A stretch of 49,185 nucleotides of DNA from Gammaproteobacteria bacterium (GTDB lineage Bacteria; Pseudomonadota; Gammaproteobacteria; Arenicellales; Arenicellaceae): NCBI GenBank assembly GCA_017854775.1, contig JAFMHC010000012.1:1-49185 (forward strand), written 5' to 3'. Positions 7,845 to 16,985 of the stretch are shown one piece after another. Within the stretch, counting starts at the first letter, position 1, and the number at the start of each line of letters is the position of its first letter. Below the pieces are notes generated by a model. That model had not been told where the DNA came from. It made no database searches and worked only from the letters and a program-made list of their open reading frames with translations. A program made the position numbers and the translations under genes.

Positions 7845-8522
7845 TTGTTAAATCTTCTTAAAATAACCACTCCCGCTTTTCTTGAGCTACTGCCGCCCGA
7901 GGTTGCCGATCAGCTCATTGCCGCGTCGGTATTGATGAAGTATTCCAATGGCCAGCTGATTCATACTCGCGGCAGCTTGAAACCGGGCCTATCGATTGTG
8001 CACAAGGGTGGCGCACATGTGGGGGTAAACGGAATCGACGGTACTTTCGTCATGGTTGCCGCATTAGGGCCTGGCGAATGTTTTGGCGAGTTTACCCTGT
8101 TCACACAATTGCCGAGAACACATGACATATCGTCGATTGGTGAGTCTCAGATTTATCAATTATCGCAACACAAATTTGATGTTTTGTATCAGCGTGAGCC
8201 GAGTATTTCAAAGGCGTTATTGAAAACTACGCTGATGCGAACACACGTTCTGTTGGAGATGCTGGATGCAATTCGTAGATTGCCGATTCTTGAGCGCACA
8301 GCCAAGGTGCTGTTATCAATGTCGTACAGCTTGGGCGGTTCCAATGTTCTGCGAGGTCGTCAAGACGAGCTAGCGTTTACTCTTGGCGTTACCCGAATAT
8401 CTCTAGGCAAGGCATTGAAAGAACTTAGTCATCTTGGTTTGATTGAGACCGGGTATGCAAAGATTACGATACCCGATCGTGTGCAGCTAAGCGATTGGGT
8501 TGAACTCAATTGTGGTGCTTGA
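7845..8522 (+). CDS. Crp/Fnr family transcriptional regulator
   Basis: 225 residues: a cyclic-nucleotide-binding-like beta barrel (about 12-125, with GPGECFGEFTLFTQLPRTHD as the phosphate-cassette region), a long dimer helix, and a winged helix-turn-helix (about 170-205, DELAFTLGVTRISLGKALKELSHLG). There are no N-terminal cysteine clusters, so it is not an oxygen-sensing Fnr. The cassette lacks the classical RPR-type cAMP contacts in order (TQLPRTHD), so cAMP binding is uncertain. The start is a TTG; ATG at 7840 runs into a stop at once, and the next ATG (about residue 31) would cut into the barrel. Divergent from the hydroxylase gene. Confidence 0.85.
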   Translation: MLNLLKITTPAFLELLPPEVADQLIAASVLMKYSNGQLIHTRGSLKPGLSIVHKGGAHVGVNGIDGTFVMVAALGPGECFGEFTLFTQLPRTHDISSIGESQIYQLSQHKFDVLYQREPSISKALLKTTLMRTHVLLEMLDAIRRLPILERTAKVLLSMSYSLGGSNVLRGRQDELAFTLGVTRISLGKALKELSHLGLIETGYAKITIPDRVQLSDWVELNCGA

Positions 8523-8590
8523 TTGCGGTACTCAACTTTCGATCTTAGCTTGCTGTCCTGAGGAACTAAAAACTGGGTTGCTCAGCGTTA

Positions 8591-9838
8591 TTAGTCAGCG
8601 ATCAAATTTCGCAGATCGACACCGCTTGGTTTTTGAAATACGCGCAGATCAAAATCGCTTACTACTGCGAATAGGTGATCAAAAATATCCGCTTGGATAG
8701 CCTCATAGTTGACCCAGTTTTTATCGGCGCTAAAGGCATAAATTTCGATCGGTAAGCCATGTTCGGTGGGTGCTAACTGGCGAGCCATAATAGTCAAATC
8801 TTGATTGATGCTTGGGTGATGTTTTAAATACGCCAAAACATAGGCTCTGAAGGTGCCGATATTGGTGAGTCGTCGGCCATTAACACGCGATTCGCCGTCG
8901 TGGCCTGCTTTCTGATTGTGGGCTTGTAATTCATCTTTTTTGCCTTGCAGATAGCCTTTGATGTAACTAATTTTGCTGTAACGGGTGAGCGCGTCGTCAT
9001 CACAAAATTTTATAGAGTTAACGTCAATAAAAATTGAACGCTTAATACGACGCCCCGGCGATTCCTGCATGCCGCGCCAGTTTTTAAACGAGTCGTTGAT
9101 CAGGCTTTGCGTAGGAACCGTGGTAATGGTGTTGTCGAAGTTGCGCACTTTGACGGTAGTCAGTGCTATTTCCATTACGTCGCCGCTAGCACCGTGTTGA
9201 GGAATATCAACCCAATCGCCAATCGCCACCATTTGGTTCGAGCTAAGCTGTAAGCCTGCAACAAAGCCAAGTATTGGATCTTTAAAAATCAGCATTAGCA
9301 CTGCCGTCATGGCACCTAAACCGGCAAATAAGTTCAGTGGTGATTGGCCGATAACGAGGCTGGCGATCACAATAATTGCGACAAAATAGGTGATCAGTTT
9401 GGCTACTTGAGCGAAACTCTTGATTGGTATTCGCCGAGAAATTGAAAACGAGTGATATATTTCCAATAGCGAGTTGATCAGAGCGTCGATAATTAATGCG
9501 ATTATGATTACCATCGCTATCGCCGCGGTGTTTACCACGATGTTGCTTAGCCACGGATAAACCGTGAGAGCCTTGGGCGTATAGGTATAAATCAAGTAGG
9601 CCGGTACTAAGTGTGCGACACGGCTAAAAACTCGATGTTTAATTAATACGTCGTCAAGGTCTGATTTGCTCTTAGAAATGAGCATGTTGATCGTGCGAAT
9701 AAGCCCATACTTGACGATAAAAAACGAAATAGTCGCGATCAACAAAATCGCGACCATCGCTATTGCGTTAGCGCTGAGAGCTTCATAACCCTTGATGCCG
9801 GGAATGTTGCTTAACCATTGATTGATAGGTTCGATCAT
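8591..9838 (-). CDS. ybdG: YbdG-type mechanosensitive channel (MscS family)
   Basis: 415 residues, the same length as E. coli YbdG (MscM). There are five hydrophobic segments in the first 190 residues, then the MscS pore and beta domain: LFAGLGAMTAVLMLIFKDPI, GDWVDIPQHGASGDVMEIAL and VRNFDNTITTVPTQSLINDSF. A C-terminal domain follows. The subfamily has a YbdG-typical insertion and the RRIKRSIFIDVNSIKFC segment. It lies in the inner membrane and opens under tension, protecting against osmotic downshock. It is convergent with the Crp/Fnr gene and stands apart from mscL, so the window encodes two types of osmotic valve. Confidence 0.92.
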   Translation of the reverse strand: MIEPINQWLSNIPGIKGYEALSANAIAMVAILLIATISFFIVKYGLIRTINMLISKSKSDLDDVLIKHRVFSRVAHLVPAYLIYTYTPKALTVYPWLSNIVVNTAAIAMVIIIALIIDALINSLLEIYHSFSISRRIPIKSFAQVAKLITYFVAIIVIASLVIGQSPLNLFAGLGAMTAVLMLIFKDPILGFVAGLQLSSNQMVAIGDWVDIPQHGASGDVMEIALTTVKVRNFDNTITTVPTQSLINDSFKNWRGMQESPGRRIKRSIFIDVNSIKFCDDDALTRYSKISYIKGYLQGKKDELQAHNQKAGHDGESRVNGRRLTNIGTFRAYVLAYLKHHPSINQDLTIMARQLAPTEHGLPIEIYAFSADKNWVNYEAIQADIFDHLFAVVSDFDLRVFQKPSGVDLRNLIAD

Positions 9839-9867
9839 ATTTAGGATTGTATTGTTTGTTTGAGGCC

Positions 9868-10161
9868 TCAGCTATGCTGAAGTCTCTGTTTGGAAACCCA
9901 ACTGAAAAATTTCTCTAGCTCAGGGTTTTGTTTAATTGCGGCTAGAGTGTTCAATGTTTTGGCTAGCTGCATTTCATCAAAGCGCTTATGAATGCCCGCA
10001 TGACAGGTTCGGCAAAGCATAATGCCTTGGTTTAGATCTTGCTTGCTAAAGTTCTTTTTAAAATGCGCTCGACGATGCATTTTGCGTGGTATTAAATGGT
10101 GAAAGGTTAGCCATGTTAGGCGTTGGCAGCAGCAACAAAGCCCATGCTTAGCTGATGGCAT
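9868..10161 (-). CDS. Small HNH endonuclease-like protein
   Basis: 97 residues. An N-terminal CCCC cluster with CxxC is followed by LTFHHLIPRKMHRR (the HH of the HNH motif), QGIMLCRTCHAGIHK (second CxxC and terminal His). This is the ββα-metal fold of small YajD-type HNH proteins, in which one metal is catalytic and four Cys bind a structural zinc. The start ATG directly abuts the stop codon of the CYTH gene upstream (TAAATG), so the two are translationally linked. Nuclease activity is inferred from the motif. No restriction or phage gene is nearby. Confidence 0.8.
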   Translation of the reverse strand: MPSAKHGLCCCCQRLTWLTFHHLIPRKMHRRAHFKKNFSKQDLNQGIMLCRTCHAGIHKRFDEMQLAKTLNTLAAIKQNPELEKFFSWVSKQRLQHS

Positions 10162-10749
10162 TTAGGCGGCTTGTTTTTCCAGTAAATCTACATAGGCCAC
10201 GTCGATTAAATCACTTGCTTGAATATTCAGTTGTTGCATCAACGCCTCGGCTTCCGCTTTTGCTCGCGCTCTTGTTTCAGATGGGGCCTCGCCGCCTTGC
10301 ACTGAATCATGTTCACCGAGCACCACTTCTAATTCGATAAAGTCACCTAAATTCTCTACTGCATCAAAATGCAGTCGGGTACGACCCACCATGTAAAGGG
10401 ATCTAACTTTGTTTACTACCTGGCGAATGCCATAGGCTTTTTGTAAAACACTTTTTAGGCCGATAGCATCATCGGTTTCAGTGATGTGATATTCCGATAG
10501 CTTTGGGCCGCTGGTGTCGATGCGTCGATAAAAAATTAACTGGGCCGCCCTAGTATCAGAAACAGTATCAGAAACAGTATCGGGAGAGTCATCATGAAAT
10601 TCTCGCAGCTTCAGCCGCCCGTCAGCAACCTTAAAAAACGTATCCCGTTGCACTAAGATTTCTAAGGCTTTATCACTGATTTGCTCAGCAAGCTTTAGCT
10701 GCGAAGCAAAGTTAGTTGCTCGCGCTTTAATTTCTATGTTTTGCGCCAT
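10162..10749 (-). CDS. CYTH-domain protein (class IV adenylate cyclase/ThTPase-like)
   Basis: 195 residues forming one CYTH domain, which binds triphosphates in an eight-stranded tunnel. The N-terminal NIEIKAR corresponds to the ExExK signature with Asn for the first Glu, a variant common in the bacterial class IV cyclase-like branch. Charged strands follow: RLKLREF, LIFYRR, VNKVRSLYMVGRTRLHFD and FIELEVVL. Possible activities are inorganic triphosphatase, thiamine triphosphatase or cAMP synthesis; sequence does not decide. Residues around 56-65 carry DTVSDTVSDT, encoded by a perfect 12-base direct repeat (10552-10575), a loop insertion that looks like recent slippage. Followed without a gap by the HNH gene. 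Confidence 0.82.
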   Translation of the reverse strand: MAQNIEIKARATNFASQLKLAEQISDKALEILVQRDTFFKVADGRLKLREFHDDSPDTVSDTVSDTRAAQLIFYRRIDTSGPKLSEYHITETDDAIGLKSVLQKAYGIRQVVNKVRSLYMVGRTRLHFDAVENLGDFIELEVVLGEHDSVQGGEAPSETRARAKAEAEALMQQLNIQASDLIDVAYVDLLEKQAA

Positions 10750-10774
10750 TATTAACCGTTAGAACTATTATTCG

Positions 10775-11545
10775 TTAGAACTGAAGATGCTTTACAGTCA
10801 ATGACTTGTTAATCAGCTGCTTTAAGCTGGCGATGCCTAAATCGACATGCATGTCGGCATGATTAACGGTCGCCATTGCATCGCTGGCATCGGTTTTAAC
10901 GCCATCGGGTGTCATCGGTACATCGCTAACAAGTAGCAGTGCGCCAGCTGAAAAATTGTTCTTGAAGGCGGCTGAAAATAGTGTCGCTGTTTCCATATCA
11001 ATTGCCATTGCTCGGGTGCGCTTTAAGTAACGCTTAAATTTATCATGGTGCTCCCAAACCCGGCGATTAGTGGTGTAAACGGTACCGGTCCAATAGTCTT
11101 CGCCATAGTCACGAATGGTGGTGCTAATTGCTTTTTGCAATTCAAACGCTGGCAAGGCGGGTACTTCTGGCGGCATATAGTCATTACTGGTACCTTCGCC
11201 TCGTATCGCCGCGATAGGCAAAATCAAATCGCCGACAGAGTTCTTTTTCTTTAAACCACCGCATTTACCTAAAAACAGAACGGCTTCTGGATGAATAGCG
11301 CTCAGTAAGTCGCATATAGTCGCGGTGTTCGGTGAGCCCATACCGAAGTTGATCATGGTAATGCCATCTGCTGTGGCACACGGCATCGAGCGATCAAGTC
11401 CGACGACTTTAACACCAGCCTTTTCAGCAAAAATATTTAGGTAGTTAGAAAAATTGGTGAGTAAAATGTATTTACCGAAACCGTCTAACTCCATACCTGT
11501 ATAGCGCGGTAGCCAATTTTCTACGATGTCTTTTTTTGTTTTCAT
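10775..11545 (-). CDS. amn: AMP nucleosidase, short form
   Basis: 256 residues of the nucleoside phosphorylase fold. It hydrolyses AMP to adenine and ribose 5-phosphate. Diagnostic segments are ENWLPRYTGMELDGFGKYIL, TADGITMINFGMGSPN, AVLFLGKCGGLKKKNSVGD, IRGEGTSNDYMPPEVPALP and AIDMETATLFSAAF (Met-Glu-Thr ribose-binding block). It ends LTVKHLQF. It lacks the N-terminal domain of the about 480-residue E. coli Amn. This short form is, to my knowledge, best represented in Bacteroidota, so lateral origin is possible. AAGGTGA precedes the ATG. It lies downstream of hemB-gloA on the same strand, separated by about 80 bases from gloA. Confidence 0.88.
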   Translation of the reverse strand: MKTKKDIVENWLPRYTGMELDGFGKYILLTNFSNYLNIFAEKAGVKVVGLDRSMPCATADGITMINFGMGSPNTATICDLLSAIHPEAVLFLGKCGGLKKKNSVGDLILPIAAIRGEGTSNDYMPPEVPALPAFELQKAISTTIRDYGEDYWTGTVYTTNRRVWEHHDKFKRYLKRTRAMAIDMETATLFSAAFKNNFSAGALLLVSDVPMTPDGVKTDASDAMATVNHADMHVDLGIASLKQLINKSLTVKHLQF

Positions 11546-11623
11546 TATTCACCTTTATTGTTTTTTCTATGATAGCAAGCCCATCATCAAATTTCTTAGG
11601 CCATTGCCTAGCAATTGCTGAGA

Positions 11624-12070
11624 TTACCAACTGCCGGTTTTCGGCATTGACGCCCAAGGTTCTTTAGGTGCAAGGCTATCGCCCTTTTGTAAAAGCTCAA
11701 TTGAAATGCCGTCGGGCGAAATAATAAACGCCATGTGACCGTCAGCAGGGGGCCTGTTTATGGTAACGCCTTTGTCCATAAGCCGTTGGCATGCTTGATA
11801 TATATCATCAACTTCATAGGCTAAATGACCAAAATTACGACCACCGGAATATTCGTGCTCGTCCCAATTGTAGGTTAGCTCCAATTCAGGCGAACATTGT
11901 TCTTTAGCGCTGCTTAGGTCATGTGGGGCGGCTAAATATAGTAGCGAGAAGCGACCTTCGTCGCTGTCATAACGTTTGGTTTGAACTAAGCCAAGCTTGT
12001 CACAGAAAAAGTCGAGTGCGCTGTCTAAGTCGCCAACCCGAACCATGGTGTGTAAAAATCGTAAACTCAT
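11624..12070 (-). CDS. gloA: Lactoylglutathione lyase (glyoxalase I)
   Basis: 148 residues with the paired βαβββ modules of the VOC superfamily. It isomerises the hemithioacetal of methylglyoxal and glutathione. Metal ligands are visible: His7 (FLHTMVRV), Glu in ELELTYNW near residue 64, His in FGHLAYEV near residue 80, and Glu in GISIELLQK near residue 125. The extra C-terminal tail ending PKTGSW is slightly longer than in E. coli GloA (135 residues). The ATG directly follows the hemB TAA, and AGGAGA inside the hemB end is its ribosome site, so translation is coupled. Confidence 0.93.
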   Translation of the reverse strand: MSLRFLHTMVRVGDLDSALDFFCDKLGLVQTKRYDSDEGRFSLLYLAAPHDLSSAKEQCSPELELTYNWDEHEYSGGRNFGHLAYEVDDIYQACQRLMDKGVTINRPPADGHMAFIISPDGISIELLQKGDSLAPKEPWASMPKTGSW

Positions 12071-13081
<1,011 letters not shown>

Positions 13082-13173
13082 TCATTAATTCGGTCCGAAT
13101 TCGAGAGGGTGTTGTTGCCAGAGTTGCTTGAAGAGTTGCTATATAGGGAGTTTGAGGTGCATCGGCTGGGTAA

Positions 13174-13932
13174 CTACAGTTCTCGCACCATTCTGCGGCC
13201 GCCGACTCGAGGCATCTGGTCCATAATGTAGTTGGCGCGTTTCTTTAGGTACTTGCTCGGCTTACCTGGGTTTGACCTAGACGGCGTTGGCAGGCTTGCG
13301 GCAATTAAGGCTGATTGTTCGGGTGTTAAGTACTTTGCATCGATGCCGAAATAATGTTGACTCGCCGCGCCGACTCCAAAAACAGATTTACCAAATTGGG
13401 CGAAATTTATATAGAGTTCTAGAATCCGTTTTTTCGGCACGATTAACTCCATCCAGATAACCAGCCAAGCTTCAAGGCCTTTGCGTAAAAAGCTACGACC
13501 TGGCCATAAGAATAGGTTTTTCACGGTCTGCTGCGAGATAGTGCTGGCTCCTCGCGATTCACCATTTTTGCGCTCTTCGAGTACCAATTTAATTTGCTTT
13601 ATATCAAAGCCATAATGGTTTGGGAATTGTTGGTCTTCAGAGGCAATTACCGCGTTCGGGAAGTAGGCAGATACGTCGTCGATTGGCACCCATTTATGCT
13701 TTATATTGGTGTTGTTATTACGCTTATTGAGTTCAATAAAGTTACTAGTAGGCGGGTCGTAGTAGCGCAAAAGCACCATTGGTAGGGCGGACACAAAACA
13801 CACCAACAGCATTAGACGAAAGCTCCATCGAAAGAAATTACGTATCGGCCCTCTTGGCTTTCTACCAAGGTTGCCGCTTGCCAGACTTTGGTGTGAAGAT
13901 CGGCGCTGTGATGGTCGCATTAGGTCACGCAT
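13174..13932 (-). CDS. mtgA: Monofunctional peptidoglycan glycosyltransferase
   Basis: 252 residues. A basic N-terminus is followed by one membrane anchor (about residues 35-55, FRLMLLVCFVSALPMVLL). Then comes a GT51 domain: PNAVIASEDQQFPNHYGFD with the catalytic Glu, RGASTISQQTVKNLFLWPGRSFLRKGLEA, KKRILELYINFAQFGKSVFGVGAASQHYF and LIAASLPTPSRSNP. It polymerises glycan strands from lipid II without a transpeptidase domain. It begins three bases after the stop of the GspE-like ATPase gene on the same strand, an unusual partner. Confidence 0.94.
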   Translation of the reverse strand: MRDLMRPSQRRSSHQSLASGNLGRKPRGPIRNFFRWSFRLMLLVCFVSALPMVLLRYYDPPTSNFIELNKRNNNTNIKHKWVPIDDVSAYFPNAVIASEDQQFPNHYGFDIKQIKLVLEERKNGESRGASTISQQTVKNLFLWPGRSFLRKGLEAWLVIWMELIVPKKRILELYINFAQFGKSVFGVGAASQHYFGIDAKYLTPEQSALIAASLPTPSRSNPGKPSKYLKKRANYIMDQMPRVGGRRMVREL

Positions 13933-13935
13933 GGC

Positions 13936-15690
13936 TTACATCATAAATGGGGTCACACGCAGCACTTCGTCCATCGTGGTCAATCCCTGTGAGACTTTCT
14001 TGGCACCACTGTGGCGGAGCGTTTGCAAGCCATCCTTATCGGCCTGCTTGCGCAGCGGCTCTAGGTCAACGCCTGGTTTAATCAAAGGTTTAATGGCTTG
14101 GGTCATTTCCAGCATTTCATATAAACCTATTCGACCTAAAAACCCAGTTTGGCGGCATTCTAGGCAGCCAACTGGTTTGCACGGCGCAGTGGCCTCAACC
14201 TCGGCACCTTGAATAAATTCGGACCAGATAAGCGGATCAATGGTATCGGGTTCTTTACAGTGATGACAAAGTGTTCTGATTAAGCGTTGCGCCATTACCC
14301 CAAGGACCGTGGCGTTAATTAAATAGGCCGGAACGCCTAGTTCCTGTAATCGTGTGATGGCCGACGGGGCATCATTGGTATGCAGTGTCGAGAGCACCAA
14401 ATGACCGGTTAACGCCGCTTGGATCGCCATTTCGGCGGTTTCTAAATCGCGAATCTCACCGATCATGATGATATCGGGGTCTTGCCGTAACAAAGATTTG
14501 ACACCCGCAGAGAAGGTCAAATTAATCGCTTTGTGAACTTGAATTTGGTTAAATGAAGGTTCGACCATTTCGATAGGATCTTCGATTGTGCAAACATTAA
14601 CCTCGCTAGTGGCGAGATTTTTCAAGGTTGAGTAAAGTGTCGTAGTTTTACCTGATCCGGTTGGTCCGGTGACTAAAATGATGCCATTGGTGTGTTTGGT
14701 TTGGCGATTCCAGATATCTAACTCGCGGTCAGTCAGCCCTAACTCATTGAACGAACGTTGCAGCACCTCAGGGTCGAAAATTCGCATCACCATCTTCTCG
14801 CCCATGGCGGTCGGCACAGTCGATAGGCGTAGCTCGATCTCTTTGTTGCTTGGTGTCCGTGTCTTTAAGCGGCCATCTAACGGGCGTCTCTTTTCAGATA
14901 TATCCATGCGCGCTAGCGTCTTTAAACGTCCGACAATGGCGAGTAGCACATTGGGCGGCACCTGATAGGCGTGGTGTAGCATGCCATCAATTCTAAAACG
15001 CACTTCACCGCGCTCTTTACGTGGCTCTAGGTGAATATCACTGGCGCGCTGCTCAAATGCGTACTGCAACAGCCAATCGACCAGTTGCACGATATGATGG
15101 TCTTCAGCATCGAGCTGGCCGCTGCGGCCTAGGTCTACTAGCTGTTCGAGGTTTTGTTGTAGGCTGGCGCCGGTTCGGTCATCATTAATATTCGACTTGC
15201 TGATCGATCTAGCTAGATTGTAAAATTCGCTTACGTAGCGATCAACGTCAAGAGGGTTTGCAAAAACGATATCTATGTCTTTGCGAAGGAGCTTTTCTAA
15301 ATCGTCCTTCCATGACAGATCAAGCGGGTTTTTGACTGCTAAGGTTACTCGGTCAGGAGCCGCTTTGACCGCCAAGAAACCGTGCCTCTTAGCATAGTCA
15401 GAGGCGATTACTTTGGTCACCGCAGCGATATCAATATTAAGCGGGTCGATGTAAAAGTAGTCAACACTAATGCTTTTAGCGAACCATTCGCACAATGGTT
15501 CCAAGGTGATTTTCTCACCGGTCTCTTGGTGGGATGGTAAGCTGCGAGCTATACCGACTAATGGATGACTTGGCGCAGGATTTACGTTGAGCAAATTTGC
15601 GTCAATACGTTTAGCTTCAGCGACCGATATCATGCCGGCTTTGAACATCGCTTTTAAAATCGACTTATGGTTTAGTTTTTCAAGGCTCAT
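13936..15690 (-). CDS. GspE/PilB-family secretion ATPase, isolated from its operon
   Basis: 584 residues. The N-terminal T2SSE_N-like region (about 1-170) is followed by a RecA-type ATPase core. The core has Walker A GPTGSGKTTTLYSTL (about 340-354), an Asp box, Walker B with LRQDPDIIMIGEIRDLETAE (about 395) and a His box (ALTGHLVLSTLHTNDAPSA). A zinc-binding insert carries CHHC near 473 and CLEC near 508. Such hexamers power type II secretion or type IV pilus assembly in the cytoplasm. No gsp or pil partner is nearby; only mtgA follows. Whether it is GspE, PilB or a third subgroup is not resolved. Confidence 0.87.
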   Translation of the reverse strand: MSLEKLNHKSILKAMFKAGMISVAEAKRIDANLLNVNPAPSHPLVGIARSLPSHQETGEKITLEPLCEWFAKSISVDYFYIDPLNIDIAAVTKVIASDYAKRHGFLAVKAAPDRVTLAVKNPLDLSWKDDLEKLLRKDIDIVFANPLDVDRYVSEFYNLARSISKSNINDDRTGASLQQNLEQLVDLGRSGQLDAEDHHIVQLVDWLLQYAFEQRASDIHLEPRKERGEVRFRIDGMLHHAYQVPPNVLLAIVGRLKTLARMDISEKRRPLDGRLKTRTPSNKEIELRLSTVPTAMGEKMVMRIFDPEVLQRSFNELGLTDRELDIWNRQTKHTNGIILVTGPTGSGKTTTLYSTLKNLATSEVNVCTIEDPIEMVEPSFNQIQVHKAINLTFSAGVKSLLRQDPDIIMIGEIRDLETAEMAIQAALTGHLVLSTLHTNDAPSAITRLQELGVPAYLINATVLGVMAQRLIRTLCHHCKEPDTIDPLIWSEFIQGAEVEATAPCKPVGCLECRQTGFLGRIGLYEMLEMTQAIKPLIKPGVDLEPLRKQADKDGLQTLRHSGAKKVSQGLTTMDEVLRVTPFMM

Positions 15691-15837
15691 GCGGTTAAGC
15701 TTATCTAGTTAGGCAAAGGTGCTTGTGGTATTTGTGCTGTGCCTTTACAAGTGTATTTATATAAGGCTGTGATGATGGTATGACATGAAGTGATATCATG
15801 CCAGTGAATTTGTTGTTAGGACTGACGGAGGTCATCG

Positions 15838-16332
15838 ATGATCCGAGTGATCATAGTATTAATTTTCTTGTTTTTGGTTTGGGTGCTGTACGCCTCGGGT
15901 TTTGAGAAGCCTCGAAAAATACGCATTTGTATTATTGCTATTGTGCTGTGCTCGATTGGTTTCTGGTTCGACGGCTACTATAAGCGTGAACTAAATAATC
16001 TGATTGACGTCAGCCAGGTGCAAGTGTGTGGAGTGACCTCAGAGTTTAGTTATCGAACTAATTATAATTTAAAAATCTGCTTACAAAATGAGGCTACTGA
16101 TGCCACCGTTAGTCGATTAAAGATGGTGGTTATAGCGTCAAACTGTGCCGAGCAGCTCTGTGTTGAAGTCCAGCGTGTTGAGCGAGACGTATTGATTAAC
16201 ATAGCACCGATATCGCGTACGACACTTGAGCAAAATTTGAGCTTCGATCGTGTTAATCCAGATCAGAACAGCATTCAATGGTCGGTCGAGGTGTTAGACA
16301 TTAAGGCAACCAGAACGAAAACCGCCGAATGA
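15838..16332 (+). CDS. Membrane protein of unknown function
   Basis: 164 residues with two N-terminal hydrophobic segments (about 3-20 and 28-46) separated by a basic loop, then a soluble domain of about 115 residues with five cysteines, probably periplasmic. A strong ribosome site, ACGGAGGT, lies six bases before the ATG. The soluble part alternates short beta-strand-like stretches (VQVCGVTSEFSYRTNYNLKI, LKMVVIASNCAEQLCVEVQ), suggesting a small beta-sandwich. It is followed 41 bases later by the Rieske-like gene, so the two probably form one transcript and may act together. Not recognised. Confidence 0.75.
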   Translation: MIRVIIVLIFLFLVWVLYASGFEKPRKIRICIIAIVLCSIGFWFDGYYKRELNNLIDVSQVQVCGVTSEFSYRTNYNLKICLQNEATDATVSRLKMVVIASNCAEQLCVEVQRVERDVLINIAPISRTTLEQNLSFDRVNPDQNSIQWSVEVLDIKATRTKTAE

Positions 16333-16373
16333 CCTGTGTTGTCGGCGATTGTTTATAACTGTGGCGATTGATC

Positions 16374-16865
16374 ATGGCGATTAATAAACGCTTGGTGCTT
16401 GGTAAGCTAATAAAAGGCATGCTGATTATCTTGGTTTTGGCGTTCATATTGGTGTTGTTTCGTAGCCTCAGTGGGCCCTCGCTTACATCACCCTCAAAAG
16501 CTACTTTTGACAATGTGGTTGTCGGCCAAACGGCGCTTCGGCGCTTGGGTAGTAAGCGTGTTTGGATAACGCGCTTGAGCCAATCTCATGTGCGCCAAGC
16601 GCTAGAATTAGATGCCTCAGTGGTTAACTCAGATGCAGGCTGCGACCCATCGAGAGTGTTGTGTGTGATTTCGGCCAATTCGTCGCGCAGCGGCATTGAT
16701 ATCGTTTATCTAAATGAGGTGCCTGCGCAATTACCGACAGGTATCACATGGTACGGCGGCTTTGTTGACCCAGCCAGTGGAGCAGTGTTCGACTTTCTAG
16801 GGCGGGCGTATAAGGCTGTGCGGCCTAGTAACAAGGTCGACAGCCTCAACGTGGTTAATCATTAG
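16374..16865 (+). CDS. Rieske-like membrane-anchored protein lacking Fe-S ligands
   Basis: 163 residues from the ATG at 16374 (a TTG two codons earlier is possible). One membrane anchor (about residues 12-33) is followed by a domain whose layout resembles the Rieske subunit of cytochrome bc1: VGQTALRRLGSKRVWITRLS (like the segment before the first cluster loop) and WYGGFVDPASGAVFDFLGRA (like the second cluster loop, normally CPCHGSxFDxxGR). The Cys and His of both loops are missing: the second loop reads VDPASGA, and no CTHLGC-like loop is present. It should therefore not bind a 2Fe-2S cluster. The likeness is read by eye. The role is unknown. Confidence 0.6.
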   Translation: MAINKRLVLGKLIKGMLIILVLAFILVLFRSLSGPSLTSPSKATFDNVVVGQTALRRLGSKRVWITRLSQSHVRQALELDASVVNSDAGCDPSRVLCVISANSSRSGIDIVYLNEVPAQLPTGITWYGGFVDPASGAVFDFLGRAYKAVRPSNKVDSLNVVNH

Positions 16866-16882
16866 ATTAAGGTTCTTACTTT

Positions 16883-16985
16883 AAACTAACTGAAGGCTTT
16901 TATTAAAACCAGCTGAAGGCTCTATTCGAACCAGCTGATGGCGTTTATTAAAACCAGCTGAAGGCTCACCCAAACCAGCTGAGAG
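16883..16985. repeat. Short tandem repeats overlapping the 3' end of srkA
   Basis: Five imperfect units built around AACCAGCTGAAGGCT, spaced about 20-26 bases apart. Two of them are near identical over TTTATTAAAACCAGCTGAAGGCT. The last unit encodes the C-terminal Leu-Ser-Trp-Phe-Gly and stop of the kinase gene on the minus strand. The others lie just beyond the stop and repeat the same codons with a stop each. Confidence 0.75.

Noticed and set aside
16374-16865. Functional Rieske 2Fe-2S protein
   Set aside because: The Cys-His loops that hold the cluster are absent, so only a structural likeness is claimed.
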